Assembly: GCA_963791945.1 (NCBI GenBank)
Contig: CAWBUD010000002.1
Location: 1,550,001 to 1,614,000 of the forward strand
From: PALSA-1003 sp963791945
Lineage (GTDB): Bacteria; Pseudomonadota; Gammaproteobacteria; Burkholderiales; Casimicrobiaceae
Length of the DNA stretch: 64,000 nt
Reading direction: 5' to 3'
The notes under the pieces: generated by a model
The model's input: the letters and a program-made list of their open reading frames with translations, nothing else
Told to the model about the DNA's origin: nothing
The model's database searches: none
Made by a program: the position numbers and the translations under genes
Shown: positions 1-11,525 of the stretch, in pieces
Layout: every line of letters begins with the position of its first letter
How positions within the stretch are numbered: the stretch's first letter is position 1

Positions 1-608
1 CGATCGCCAACGCAGGCCAGGCGGCCACGTCGACGAGCTTCACCACGATCGCCGCGCCCTACGCCGGCGTGGTGGCATCCACGGAGGTGGAGGTCGGCGA
101 CATGGCCACGCCTGGACGACCGCTCCTCACGGTGTTCGATCCTCGCGAGCTGCGCGTCACAGCGACGCTGCCCCAGGCCGTATTGGCGCAAGCGCGGCTC
201 GACGCACCGATAACGATCGAGATCCCCACGTTCGAGCGCAAGCTCGTTGCGCGCACCGTCACCGTCCTTCCCGTGGCGGACGCACGAACGCACACCACCC
301 GCGTGCGGCTCGCATTGCCCGAGGCTGCGGGACTCCTTCCCGGCCAGTATGCACGCGCGCTGTTCGTCACCGGACATATCCGCGCGCTGGCCATTCCGGC
401 TTCGGCAGTGCTGCGGCGGAGCGAAGTCACGGCCGTCTATGTGCTGGACCCCTCGGGCGCCGCTCGATTGCGGCAAGTACGTCTGGGCGAGCCGGCGGGC
501 GAAGGCCTCATCGAAGTACTGGCGGGACTCGAGGCCGGTGAGCGTGTATCGCTCGAGCCGGTGCGCGCAGGTATCGAGGCGAGCCGAGGTACCGATCATC
601 CCTCGTAG
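1..608 (+). CDS. RND efflux periplasmic adaptor (membrane fusion protein), 5' partial
   Basis: The reading frame is open from the left edge, so the N-terminal signal and most of the hairpin lie outside the window. What remains is the lipoyl/beta-barrel and membrane-proximal part of an HlyD/AcrA-type adaptor. The lipoyl motif APYAGVVASTEVEVGDM is followed by LTVFDPRELRVTATLPQ and a beta-barrel stretch ending LLPGQYARALFVTG, which is typical of the family. Such proteins bridge an inner-membrane RND pump to an outer-membrane channel. The RND permease at 1933 is its likely partner, although an SQR gene sits between them. The assignment to an adaptor is secure; the pump's substrate cannot be read from the sequence. 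Confidence 0.9.
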   Translation, partial: IANAGQAATSTSFTTIAAPYAGVVASTEVEVGDMATPGRPLLTVFDPRELRVTATLPQAVLAQARLDAPITIEIPTFERKLVARTVTVLPVADARTHTTRVRLALPEAAGLLPGQYARALFVTGHIRALAIPASAVLRRSEVTAVYVLDPSGAARLRQVRLGEPAGEGLIEVLAGLEAGERVSLEPVRAGIEASRGTDHPS

Positions 609-641
609 CGCGGTGGGCGCACGATTCCAAGCAGGCAACCC

Positions 642-1919
642 ATGACACACATCGTCGTTCTCGGTGCAGGGTTCGGCGGCATGCCGCTCGCGTACCAAAT
701 GCAGCAGACGCTGCGCAAAGGCGAGAAGATCACCGTCGTCTCGAACGCGCCTAAGTTCCAGTTCGTACCGTCGAATCCGTGGGTCGCCGTGAACTGGCGC
801 GAGCGCGAGAAGATCGAGTTCCCGATCGAACCGTCCTTCGCGCGCCGCGGCATTGCCTTCACGGCGGCCGGCGCAAAGCGGGTTCATCCCGAGCGCAACC
901 AGGTCGAGCTCGGCGACGGCCGAATGCTCGACTACGACATTCTGGTCATCGCGACCGGCCCGCGGCTCGCTTTCGACGAAGTCGAAGGTCTCGGGCCGCA
1001 GGCCAACACGCACTCGGTCTGTCACGTCGATCACGCGGCGGCCGCGGGCAAGGCATGGACCGAATTCGTCGCCAACCCCGGCCCGATCCTCGTCGGTGCC
1101 GTTCAGGGCGCGTCGTGCTTCGGCCCGGCGTACGAGTTCGCCTTCATCATGGACACCGACCTCCGGCGCCGGAAGCTCCGCGATCGCGTGCCGATGACTT
1201 TCGTGACGGCCGAGCCGTATATCGGCCATCTCGGCCTCGGCGGCGTGGGCGATTCCAAGACGCTGCTCGAGGCGGCGCTTCGCGAGCGCCACATCAAATG
1301 GATCTGCAACGCCAAGGTCACCAAGGTCGAGCCGGGCAAGGCGTACGTCACCGAGCACGACGAGACCGGCCATCCGAAGAAACAGCACGAGATTGCCTTC
1401 GCGCACTCGATGCTCCTGCCCGCGTTCAAAGGAATCGAGGCGGTGTTCGGCATCGACGGCCTCGTCAATCCGCGCGGCTTCATCCTGATCGACCCGTATC
1501 AGCGCAACGCGAAGTACAAGAACATCTACGCGGTGGGCGTATGCGTGGCGATTCCGCCCGTCGAAGCCACACCGGTGCCGACCGGCGCGCCCAAGACCGG
1601 CTACATGATCGAGTCGATGGTCACCGCGACCGTACAGAACATCCGCGACCAGCTCGACGGCAGGGAACCCAAGGCCAAGGCGACGTGGAATGCGGTGTGC
1701 CTCGCCGATTTCGGCGACACGGGCGTGGCTTTCGTCGCGCTGCCACAGATCCCGCCGCGCAACGTGAACTGGTTCTCGGAAGGAAAGTGGGTACACCTCG
1801 CCAAGGTGGCCTTCGAGAAGTACTTCCTGCGCAAGATGAAGCGCGGCACGTCCGAGCCGATCTACGAGCGGCATGTCATGAAGGCGCTCGGCATCGTGAA
1901 ACTCAAATCCTCCGCGTAG
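642..1919 (+). CDS. sqr: Sulfide:quinone oxidoreductase (FAD-dependent)
   Basis: This 425-residue flavoprotein is of the SQR family. It oxidises sulfide to persulfide or polysulfide and passes electrons to the quinone pool at the inner membrane. The N-terminus carries the dinucleotide-binding glycines in VVLGAGFGG. The second FAD segment is LVIATGPRLAFDEVEG. Three cysteines sit where known SQRs carry redox cysteines: Cys127, Cys159 in GASCFGPAYEF, and Cys353. The C-terminal amphipathic region used for membrane attachment is present. The start is 33 nt after the adaptor stop and the RND permease begins 13 nt after its stop, so co-transcription with the pump is likely. The persulfide dioxygenase at 5283 would take its product. 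The general family is certain; the SQR subtype is not assigned. Confidence 0.9.
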   Translation: MTHIVVLGAGFGGMPLAYQMQQTLRKGEKITVVSNAPKFQFVPSNPWVAVNWREREKIEFPIEPSFARRGIAFTAAGAKRVHPERNQVELGDGRMLDYDILVIATGPRLAFDEVEGLGPQANTHSVCHVDHAAAAGKAWTEFVANPGPILVGAVQGASCFGPAYEFAFIMDTDLRRRKLRDRVPMTFVTAEPYIGHLGLGGVGDSKTLLEAALRERHIKWICNAKVTKVEPGKAYVTEHDETGHPKKQHEIAFAHSMLLPAFKGIEAVFGIDGLVNPRGFILIDPYQRNAKYKNIYAVGVCVAIPPVEATPVPTGAPKTGYMIESMVTATVQNIRDQLDGREPKAKATWNAVCLADFGDTGVAFVALPQIPPRNVNWFSEGKWVHLAKVAFEKYFLRKMKRGTSEPIYERHVMKALGIVKLKSSA

Positions 1920-1932
1920 GCGGGCTGACCGC

Positions 1933-5169
<3,237 letters not shown>

Positions 5170-5267
5170 ATAGCGGCCGAGAGGCCCAGCTCTCGCCTGA
5201 TCCTGCCGTGATTCGCGGGGCTCTTTCCCCGCCGGCGACGGTCCGAAGGCACTGCGTTCGATTGGCC

Positions 5268-5273
5268 TATAAT
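5268..5273 (+). promoter_or_regulatory. Perfect -10 box (TATAAT) before the persulfide dioxygenase gene
   Basis: TATAAT ends only nine bases before the ATG at 5283, in a 113-base gap after the RND permease gene. No good -35 hexamer is seen at 16-18 nt and there is no Shine-Dalgarno sequence before the ATG. If the box is used, the mRNA would be almost leaderless. Confidence 0.4.
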
Positions 5274-5282
5274 GACTCGGCA

Positions 5283-6356
5283 ATGCTCGTCTTCCGCCAG
5301 CTTTTCGATCCCCAGTCGTCGACCTACTCTTATCTTCTGGGAGACGGTCGGACGCAAGAAGCGGTGCTGATCGATCCGGTGTTCGAGCAGGTCCGCCGCG
5401 ATGCGGCGCTCCTCGCCGAGCTCGATCTCAAGCTGCTCGCCACGCTCGAAACGCACGTGCACGCCGACCATGTGACCGGTGCGTGGCTGCTCAAGCGACA
5501 GTTCGGAAGCGCGATCGTTCTTTCGGAAGCGAGCGGAGCCGACGGCGCCGACCGCTATGTCAAGCACGGCGACCGCGTGCCATTCGGCTCGCGCCATCTC
5601 GAAGTGCGCGCGACCCCAGGCCACACGCACGGCTGCGTAACCTACGTGCTCGACGACGAGAGCATGGCGTTCACAGGCGATTGCCTGCTCATTCGCGGGA
5701 GCGGGCGCACGGACTTCCAGCAGGGCGACGCGCGCGAGATGTATCGCTCCGTGCGAAGCCAGATTCTGGCCTTGCCGCCGTCGTGTCTGCTCTATCCCGC
5801 GCACGATTACCGCGGCCTCACCGTGACCAGCGTAGCCGAGGAGCGCCGCTACAACCCGAGGCTCGGCGGTGAGATCGGCGAATCCGATTTCGTCGGCTAC
5901 ATGAATAACCTGGGCCTCCCCCATCCGAAGCTGATCGATATCGCCGTGCCGGCGAACCTGCGCTGCGGGCGGCCGGCGACGGATGTTGCGCTGCCCGCGG
6001 ACCCTGGCTGGGCACCGCTCACGTTCACCTTCGCCGGCATCTGGGAGATCCAGCCCGAGGCGCTCGAAGAGCACGCGGACGCGATCCAGATCGTCGACGT
6101 GCGCGAGCCGGACGAGTATCACGGCTCGCTCGGCCACATCCACGATGCGAAGCTCATTCCGCTCGGTGCGCTCGCCGCACGCGTCGGCGAGCTCTCACGC
6201 GATCGTCCCGTCGTCGCCGTGTGTCGCTCAGGCGCGCGCTCGGCGCAGGCTTCGGTTCTGCTGCAGCGTGCGGGATTCAACGAGGTCGCGAACCTCGCCG
6301 GCGGCATGCTGCGCTGGCGCGCCGGAGGGCATCCGGTCGAAGGCGGACAGGTCTAG
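5283..6356 (+). CDS. Persulfide dioxygenase-rhodanese fusion (ETHE1-like MBL fold + sulfurtransferase)
   Basis: This 357-residue cytoplasmic enzyme has two domains. Residues about 1-235 are a metallo-beta-lactamase fold of the ETHE1/persulfide dioxygenase type. The metal-binding motif is THVHADH, followed by TPGHTHGC, FTGDCLLIRG, GRTDFQQGD and YPAHDY. Residues about 250-355 are a rhodanese domain with catalytic loop CRSGARS. In the known PRF fusion family the first domain oxidises glutathione persulfide to sulfite and the second moves sulfane sulfur. It would act directly after the SQR encoded upstream. The ATG at 5283 starts the first beta-strand of the MBL domain. An upstream in-frame extension lacks conserved sequence and is not used. 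Confidence 0.92.
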   Translation: MLVFRQLFDPQSSTYSYLLGDGRTQEAVLIDPVFEQVRRDAALLAELDLKLLATLETHVHADHVTGAWLLKRQFGSAIVLSEASGADGADRYVKHGDRVPFGSRHLEVRATPGHTHGCVTYVLDDESMAFTGDCLLIRGSGRTDFQQGDAREMYRSVRSQILALPPSCLLYPAHDYRGLTVTSVAEERRYNPRLGGEIGESDFVGYMNNLGLPHPKLIDIAVPANLRCGRPATDVALPADPGWAPLTFTFAGIWEIQPEALEEHADAIQIVDVREPDEYHGSLGHIHDAKLIPLGALAARVGELSRDRPVVAVCRSGARSAQASVLLQRAGFNEVANLAGGMLRWRAGGHPVEGGQV

Positions 6357-6385
6357 AGCGGCGTCCCGCCCTCGCGCGCGAGCAG

Positions 6386-6502
6386 AGCTCGGTAAAGGCT
6401 CCTCACGCGACGCTCGACAAGCTCAACGCGCCTTCCAAAGAGAAGGACGAGGTTCTGAGCACCGTCGGTAGGCTCAAGAAGGATATCGTCGAAAAGCCCT
6501 AG
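6386..6502 (+). pseudogene. Remnant of a group 1 truncated hemoglobin (C-terminal end only)
   Basis: About 38 in-frame codons ending at a TAG read like the last helix of a group 1 truncated hemoglobin: LDKLNAPSKEKDEVL, then STVGRLKKDIVEKP. The spacing of the KEKDE and KKDIVEK blocks fits that family. No haem pocket, proximal histidine or start codon lies upstream, because the preceding sequence is the end of the rhodanese domain in another frame. It is best read as the tail of a gene otherwise deleted. The match is from memory of the family and is not backed by a search. Confidence 0.55.
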
Positions 6503-6605
6503 CCTTGGCGCCATGAGGGACGCCGGCGCGAGGCCTCTCGGGTGGGCTTCCAGCCACGCCGATGTTATGCTATCGTCATAGAATACACCGTATGGCATCC
6601 AGTCG

Positions 6606-7265
6606 ATGAGAGCGCGCACCTTAGTTACCGATCGCCTGTATTTCGGCATCGATCCGCTCAGCCTGCGGACGGGAACGGCGCGCGTGTACACCCGGGTGGT
6701 CGGTCTGCCGCCCGAGCGGGCCCGGGTCAGCGCGCGCAACCTGCGTCAGGATTTCGGCATCGGTGATACGACCATGGGCCAGATGCTGATCGACGAGTTC
6801 GTTTCCGAGGGCCTGCTCGATCCGCCCAACGAGTTCCAGCCCGACTACGGCCTCAACCAACGCTTCCTCGAGCTGGCCTTCGCTCGAGTGGTCGAACCGC
6901 TGCCGCGTGACCGGGCGAAGCAACTCCTGGCTAAGGCGTGCGAGCTGGCGGCGCGCATCAACGGCGAATGGACGCGCAATCCCCTCGAGATCGAGCTCGT
7001 GGCGCCTTATGGCGGCTACATGAGCCGCGACCGTCAGCTCGCGGAGTTGTCGCTCGGCGTCGTCGTACGCCCGCGTCTCGCCTCGCGCCGGGCACGCTGG
7101 GGCCGTATCGCCACCAAAAGCGAGGGTGCGCACGACATCCGGTCGGCGCTGCGCGAGATTTCGTCCTTCATCCATGTCAGGCTGGTCAGCAGCAAGGACA
7201 GGCTGCCCCGGCCGTTCGCCGTCGCCTTTCAGGACGATTCGCCGCTGGTGCTCGACGATCGCTGA
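6606..7265 (+). CDS. Hypothetical protein with helix-turn-helix-like N-terminus
   Basis: This 219-residue soluble protein is of unknown function. Residues about 35-75 (VSARNLRQDFGIGDTTMGQM and onward) have the pattern of a winged-helix DNA-binding segment. The middle stretch NPLEIELVAPYGGYMSRD followed by ELSLGVVVRP recalls a nucleotidyltransferase-like core, but the catalytic acidic pair is not evident. A possible -10 box (TATGCT, 6566-6571) lies upstream. It is monocistronic, convergent with the gene at 7310, and no neighbour hints at its role. Codon pattern and the absence of a better frame support it as real. Confidence 0.6.
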   Translation: MRARTLVTDRLYFGIDPLSLRTGTARVYTRVVGLPPERARVSARNLRQDFGIGDTTMGQMLIDEFVSEGLLDPPNEFQPDYGLNQRFLELAFARVVEPLPRDRAKQLLAKACELAARINGEWTRNPLEIELVAPYGGYMSRDRQLAELSLGVVVRPRLASRRARWGRIATKSEGAHDIRSALREISSFIHVRLVSSKDRLPRPFAVAFQDDSPLVLDDR

Positions 7266-7309
7266 CCCGCCGGCGGTCGCGACGGCACGACAGTTGCCGA
7301 CCTCCCGAG

Positions 7310-8131
7310 TCAGAGGGTCCCGTCCCTGGGTCCCGCTCCGCCAGCCGCCTCCAGCTCGGAGCGGATCCGCGCATAGCGGGTCGCTTGCTCGCCCCTCTGG
7401 TCGAGAAGTGCCCGCCTGAGCCCGTAGAGATCGATCGACGTCCCGTCGACCGCGGCGAGCCTCGATGCGTCGCCGCCGTGCCCCTCGATCGCCGCAATGC
7501 TGTTCCCCAACGCGGCCAAGGCTTCGTCCACGGCCTTCAGCGACGCGGCCCGACCGGCCTCGAGCGTCTCGCGCGCGCTCTCCGTCGACACCGCCAGCGC
7601 TGCGCCGTCGGCTCGCGACCATACGCGCGGAGGCGGTGGTTCGGTGCCGAGGACCGGCACGACGAGCGTGAGGGTCCGCTCGGTCCACGTCAGGCGAGGC
7701 ACGTCGATGCGGATCCGATGCTCTCCTTGCGTCCATTCGGCTACGTCCACGTCGATGTGCTCGCGCCGCATCGTGAGCTGCGGAAAATCGGCGTAGACAT
7801 CGCGCCACGTGACGCCACATTCGTTGGGCAGCTGCCAGTCCGGATACTTGCAATAGAACTCCGCCACCTGGCCCAGCTTGCGCCGCTCGGCCTTGAGCCC
7901 GGGCACTTCGTAGTCGAGGCGTCGCGACCGAACCGTGACATTGGGTCCCGGGACTACGATCTCGCGCCGCTCGGTGGTCACGACGGGAACGAAGAAGGTC
8001 CACTGGTACTCGCGCGTCCCCGGGTAGACGTCGGTCGCCGGGCCGGGAATGGGCACGGACTCGGAACGGACCGTCGCGCTTGCCGACAGAAACAACGCGC
8101 CGCACGTTAGCGCAAGCATGAATCCGCGCAT
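7310..8131 (-). CDS. Exported hypothetical protein
   Basis: The 273-residue product starts with a typical Sec signal peptide (hydrophobic FMLALTCGALFLSASATV, cleavage near residue 23). The mature part has a WTFFVPVVTTERREIVVPGP segment and two cysteines (in EFYCKYP and NECGVTW). A long alpha-helical C-terminal half follows that could form a coiled coil (ESARETLEAGRAASLKAVDE). I do not recognise the family. It lies on the minus strand with the small genes at 8235 and 8465, so a shared transcript is possible. It is convergent with the gene at 6606. Confidence 0.65.
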   Translation of the reverse strand: MRGFMLALTCGALFLSASATVRSESVPIPGPATDVYPGTREYQWTFFVPVVTTERREIVVPGPNVTVRSRRLDYEVPGLKAERRKLGQVAEFYCKYPDWQLPNECGVTWRDVYADFPQLTMRREHIDVDVAEWTQGEHRIRIDVPRLTWTERTLTLVVPVLGTEPPPPRVWSRADGAALAVSTESARETLEAGRAASLKAVDEALAALGNSIAAIEGHGGDASRLAAVDGTSIDLYGLRRALLDQRGEQATRYARIRSELEAAGGAGPRDGTL

Positions 8132-8234
8132 CGGTCTCTCCGTTGCATCAGGGCCAGTGATGACGACACCCGGACCGCACGCGAGGTTCCCTCGCGGGCG
8201 ACCGTCAACACGGCGCGCAATGACCGCGGTGAGC

Positions 8235-8441
8235 TCACTGGAGCTTGATCTCTCCGTCGAAGCTGACGTTGATTTTCAGCCCCGCGACATCGAGCGTGAC
8301 GCGCGCCGGGAAACTTTCCGTGCCTTTGATCTGCCCCGCCGCGAGCGCCTTCGCGACCGCGAGCTCGATCTCGCGCTGCGATCCGATGCCCACCATCTTG
8401 AGGAACTTGCGAATGCTTAAGTTGAAGGTCTCCTGGTCCAT
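8235..8441 (-). CDS. Small DUF6494-like protein
   Basis: This 68-residue protein begins MDQETFNLSIRKFLKMVG, followed by a helical SQREIEL segment and a short beta-rich tail (PARVTLDVAGLKINV, ending GEIKLQ). This pattern matches the small conserved DUF6494 family as I remember it. The start at 8441 is supported by a GAGGAG Shine-Dalgarno about seven bases upstream. A longer in-frame extension to 8606 is arginine-rich filler and is rejected. The function is unknown. It is probably transcribed with the gene ending at 8465. Confidence 0.75.
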   Translation of the reverse strand: MDQETFNLSIRKFLKMVGIGSQREIELAVAKALAAGQIKGTESFPARVTLDVAGLKINVSFDGEIKLQ

Positions 8442-8464
8442 GCCGATCTCCTCGTCGCCTCGAT

Positions 8465-9130
8465 TCACCGCCATTCGCCCACCGCCAGGCGCGCTTCGCC
8501 GTTCAACGGACGCGCCAACAGACCGCTCTGCGATACCGTCACCTCGTACGCCGCGCCGTCGGCCATGGGAACGTAGGTCGCGCTGCCGTACCGCGCATCC
8601 ACCCACGGGACGTAGGCCTGCCAGGCGCGAACCAGCGACCAGGCGTCTATGCGCTCGGGCGGGTGCAGCTCGTACACCGTGCGCGGAGCCGTGCGTTCGC
8701 GCTCGATGTCATCGTAGCGGCCGCTGATGCGCTCGAGGCGAAAGAGGCTGTCGAAGCCGAGCACGTTGGCCGCGCCGCGCCACTTCAGCATCCGCGCGTC
8801 GATCTGCCAATCGTCGCCGCGCAGCACGTAGCCGCGAACCTCGCCCGAGGGAAATCTGAGCGTCGCGTTGAACTGCTCGTCTCCGGCGCGCGCGAAATTC
8901 GCCCGGACGACCGGGCGTTCGAACGTCAGGCGCTCGTAGGTGAGGAGGTTCATCCCCACCAGAGCCACCGCGGCCGCGGCGAGCAGGCACACCAACGCCG
9001 CCGTGCCATGCGATGCACAGGCCGCGAGCCTGCGCTCCCGCAGGCGCCGCGCCGCCGCCAGCACGAAAGCGAGCCCGAGAAGGACGCACACCGCGACGGC
9101 CGCGGCCAGGATCGTCGACGATGCCTCCAT
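8465..9130 (-). CDS. Membrane-anchored hypothetical protein
   Basis: This 221-residue protein has two hydrophobic helices near the N-terminus (STILAAAVAVCVLLGLAFVL and about LVCLLAAAAVALVGMNLL). An outside domain of about 150 residues follows, with LTYERLTFERPVVRANF, a VYELHPPERIDAWSL stretch and a C-terminal YEVTVSQSGLLARPL. The pattern resembles multidrug-transport-associated membrane proteins of unknown function. The start was set at the codon just before the first helix. The ORF upstream of it overlaps the divergent gene's promoter and has no conserved character. It is probably the first gene of the minus-strand group 8235-9130. Confidence 0.65.
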   Translation of the reverse strand: MEASSTILAAAVAVCVLLGLAFVLAAARRLRERRLAACASHGTAALVCLLAAAAVALVGMNLLTYERLTFERPVVRANFARAGDEQFNATLRFPSGEVRGYVLRGDDWQIDARMLKWRGAANVLGFDSLFRLERISGRYDDIERERTAPRTVYELHPPERIDAWSLVRAWQAYVPWVDARYGSATYVPMADGAAYEVTVSQSGLLARPLNGEARLAVGEWR

Positions 9131-9232
9131 GCGGGAATTATCCCATGGACCAGGACCGGGGCGGCCAGCCTCTCGCCGTCGCTGGACGCGGCTCGCTTGC
9201 GCTTCACCGTGCGAGCCCATACATTCACGGCA

Positions 9233-9526
9233 ATGACTGCGCGCAAAGCCACCCCTCGCAAGCGTCGGACTCGGCCCGCGCGGCGGATCGCGAAGAAACG
9301 AGCCAACCCCTGGCGGCACGTCGTGAAGGCGCAGCTCGCGAATTTCGAGCTGGTCAAGGCGGGCTCGTCGCTGCGCCTACAGATCTTTTCCAACGAGGAG
9401 AAGATCGGACAGCTCGAGGTCGGACGCGGCTCGCTCTACTGGTACGGCCGCAACCGCAAGAGCCGGGAGCGCGTCGACTGGTCGCGATTCGCCGACATGA
9501 TGGACGAGCTGGCGTACGGCCGGTAA
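9233..9526 (+). CDS. Small basic hypothetical protein
   Basis: The 97-residue product has a lysine/arginine-rich N-terminus (KATPRKRRTRPARRIAKKRA) and a compact C-terminal domain with IFSNEEKIGQLEVGRGSLYW and VDWSRFADMMDEL. The basic tail could bind nucleic acid, but this is inference. It starts at an ATG in the 102-base divergent gap shared with the gene at 9130. The aldolase gene at 9542 follows after 15 nt, so the two may be co-transcribed. Confidence 0.65.
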   Translation: MTARKATPRKRRTRPARRIAKKRANPWRHVVKAQLANFELVKAGSSLRLQIFSNEEKIGQLEVGRGSLYWYGRNRKSRERVDWSRFADMMDELAYGR

Positions 9527-9541
9527 TCCGCGACGCGCCGG

Positions 9542-10327
9542 ATGCGGGACAACCCGGTCAAGCGGTCGCTCTCCGCCGGCGGATTCGCTTTCGGCGCGAT
9601 GGTCTTCGAGTTCTTCTCGCCCGGGCTGCCGCAGCTCTGCCGCAACGCGGGCGCCGAGTTCGTTCTCTACGACATGGAACACACGGGACTTGGCTTCGAA
9701 ACGTTGAAGACCCAGTGTGCGTTGTGCCGGGGCCTCGATCTGGTGCCGATGGCGCGCGTTCCCCGCGGCGAATATCACTTTCTCGCCCGAGCCCTCGACG
9801 TGGGAGCGCTGGGCGTCATGGTGCCGATGGTCGGCACCGCCGAAGAGGCGCGCCACATCGTCGCCTGCACGCGCTATCCGCCGCAGGGGCGCCGCGGCGC
9901 GGCCTTCGGATTCGCGCACGACGACTACGAGGGCGGCGACGTGGCGGCCAAGATGGCTGCGCTGCACCAGCGCACGCTGGTGATCGCGCAGATCGAAACC
10001 GACGAAGGGCTCGGCAACGTCGAGGCCATCGCCGCGGTGCAGGGCATCGATGCGCTGTGGATCGGGCACTTCGACCTCACCAACTTCCTCGGCATCCCCG
10101 GCGACTTCAAGCATGCGGCGTATCTCGCGGCGATCGAGCGCGTGCTGGCGGCGTGCGAAGCGAGCGGCAAGGCTGCGGCCTTCCTCGCCACCGACGAGAG
10201 CTGGGCGCGCGAATACGCCGCGCGAGGCTTCCGGCTCCTGGGCTACGGCATCGATCCCCTGCTCTACCAGGAAGCGCTGCATCGCGGCCTCGTCGCGTTG
10301 CGCGAAACGGCGCAGCCACGGAAATGA
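9542..10327 (+). CDS. HpcH/HpaI-family class II aldolase
   Basis: This 261-residue cytoplasmic metal-dependent aldolase folds as a TIM barrel and usually cleaves or forms 4-hydroxy-2-oxoacids, releasing pyruvate. Family features are FVLYDMEHTGLGFE near the N-terminus, the ALDVGALGVMVPMV segment, the metal ligand Glu in IAQIETDEGLGNVE, and the second ligand Asp in WIGHFDLTNFLG. Length is normal. Its stop codon overlaps the ATG of the dehydrogenase gene at 10324 (ATGA), so the two are translationally coupled and probably act on related hydroxy- and keto-acids. The true substrate is not deducible. Confidence 0.9.
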   Translation: MRDNPVKRSLSAGGFAFGAMVFEFFSPGLPQLCRNAGAEFVLYDMEHTGLGFETLKTQCALCRGLDLVPMARVPRGEYHFLARALDVGALGVMVPMVGTAEEARHIVACTRYPPQGRRGAAFGFAHDDYEGGDVAAKMAALHQRTLVIAQIETDEGLGNVEAIAAVQGIDALWIGHFDLTNFLGIPGDFKHAAYLAAIERVLAACEASGKAAAFLATDESWAREYAARGFRLLGYGIDPLLYQEALHRGLVALRETAQPRK

Positions 10328-11352
10328 CCGCCACGTTCCGCGTAGGGATCACCCGCGACATCCTCGATTCGCGCGGCGAGCCGGCGTTCGGGCGGAAGGC
10401 GCTCGCGATCCTCGACCAGGCGCCGAACATCGCCTGGGAGTACCTGCCGCGCATCGTGCCGGAGATCGACGCCGATCACGCCGCACTCTACGACGCGATC
10501 TACGTCAACATCGCGCGCGTGCCCGCCGCGGCCGTCGCGCGGGCGGATTGCCGCCTGCGCGTCGTCGCCCGCCACGGCGTGGGTTACGACTCGGTCGATG
10601 TTCCCGCCATGACTCGCGCCGGCGTCCTCGTGACCAACACGCCCACGCCGATGCCGCGTCCCGTGGCGACCGTCGCGCTCACCTTCATCCTTGCGCTCGC
10701 GGGCAGGCTCTTCCTCAAGGACAAGCTGACGCGGACGGGGCGTTGGCACGAGCGCATGGACAACATGGGCACGGGCCTTACCGGACGCACGCTTGGCGTG
10801 ATCGGCGCCGGGCGCATCGGCCAGGAGATCATGCGCATGGCGAAGCCGTTCGATCTCAAGCTCCTGGCCGCCGATCCCGTCGTGAACGCGCTGGAGCTCT
10901 CGTATCTCGGCGCACTCAAGGTCGATCTTCCGACGCTGCTGCGGGAGTCTGACTTCGTCGTGGTCGCTTGCCTGCTCAACGAGCGCACGCGCCATCTTGT
11001 CGGAACGAAGGAGCTCGCGCAGATGAAGCCGAGCGCGTACTTCATCAACGTCGCGCGCGGACCGATCGTCGACGAGCCGGCGCTGATCGCGTGCTTGCGC
11101 GATGGGCGTATCGCCGGCGCGGCGCTCGACGTGTTCGAGCAGGAGCCGGTCGATCCCGCGAATCCGCTGCTCGCAATGGACAACGTCATCGTGACGCCGC
11201 ACTCGCTGTGCTGGACCGATGAGTGCTTTCACAACATGGCGTCGACGGGACTCGCGAGCATCGTCGATGCGCTGAACGGACGCAGGCCGGAGTTCGTCGT
11301 CAATCCCGCGGTGCTCGGGCATCCGCGCGTCAGGGCGTGGCTGCCGTCGTAG
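10324..11352 (+). CDS. NAD-dependent D-2-hydroxyacid dehydrogenase
   Basis: This 342-residue enzyme interconverts 2-oxoacids and D-2-hydroxyacids. The NAD-binding fold begins at GVIGAGRIGQEIMRMAKPFD. The signature motifs INVARGPIVDE (substrate Arg) and ALDVFEQEPVDPANPL (catalytic Glu region) are intact, and the acid-base His is in VTPHSLCW. Length matches the phosphoglycerate/glyoxylate-type family. The start overlaps the aldolase stop by four bases. Together the pair looks like a small catabolic module in which one gene product makes or consumes a 2-oxoacid and the other reduces or oxidises it. Confidence 0.92.
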   Translation: MTATFRVGITRDILDSRGEPAFGRKALAILDQAPNIAWEYLPRIVPEIDADHAALYDAIYVNIARVPAAAVARADCRLRVVARHGVGYDSVDVPAMTRAGVLVTNTPTPMPRPVATVALTFILALAGRLFLKDKLTRTGRWHERMDNMGTGLTGRTLGVIGAGRIGQEIMRMAKPFDLKLLAADPVVNALELSYLGALKVDLPTLLRESDFVVVACLLNERTRHLVGTKELAQMKPSAYFINVARGPIVDEPALIACLRDGRIAGAALDVFEQEPVDPANPLLAMDNVIVTPHSLCWTDECFHNMASTGLASIVDALNGRRPEFVVNPAVLGHPRVRAWLPS

Positions 11353-11525
11353 GTCGCAGTCGGAAGCCGGTTAGCAGAGCGCCATTCAGCGGAGACCGTT
11401 GGAACGGCGAATGCCGTCGAGGCACCCGTTGCGCCGCGTCGACCGTCACGGGTGGCGCGACGAGGGAGTCGTGGGTTGACTCCCGAAGGAGCGCCGAGCA
11501 CCCGTAGGTCGACGCCTGCGGCGTT

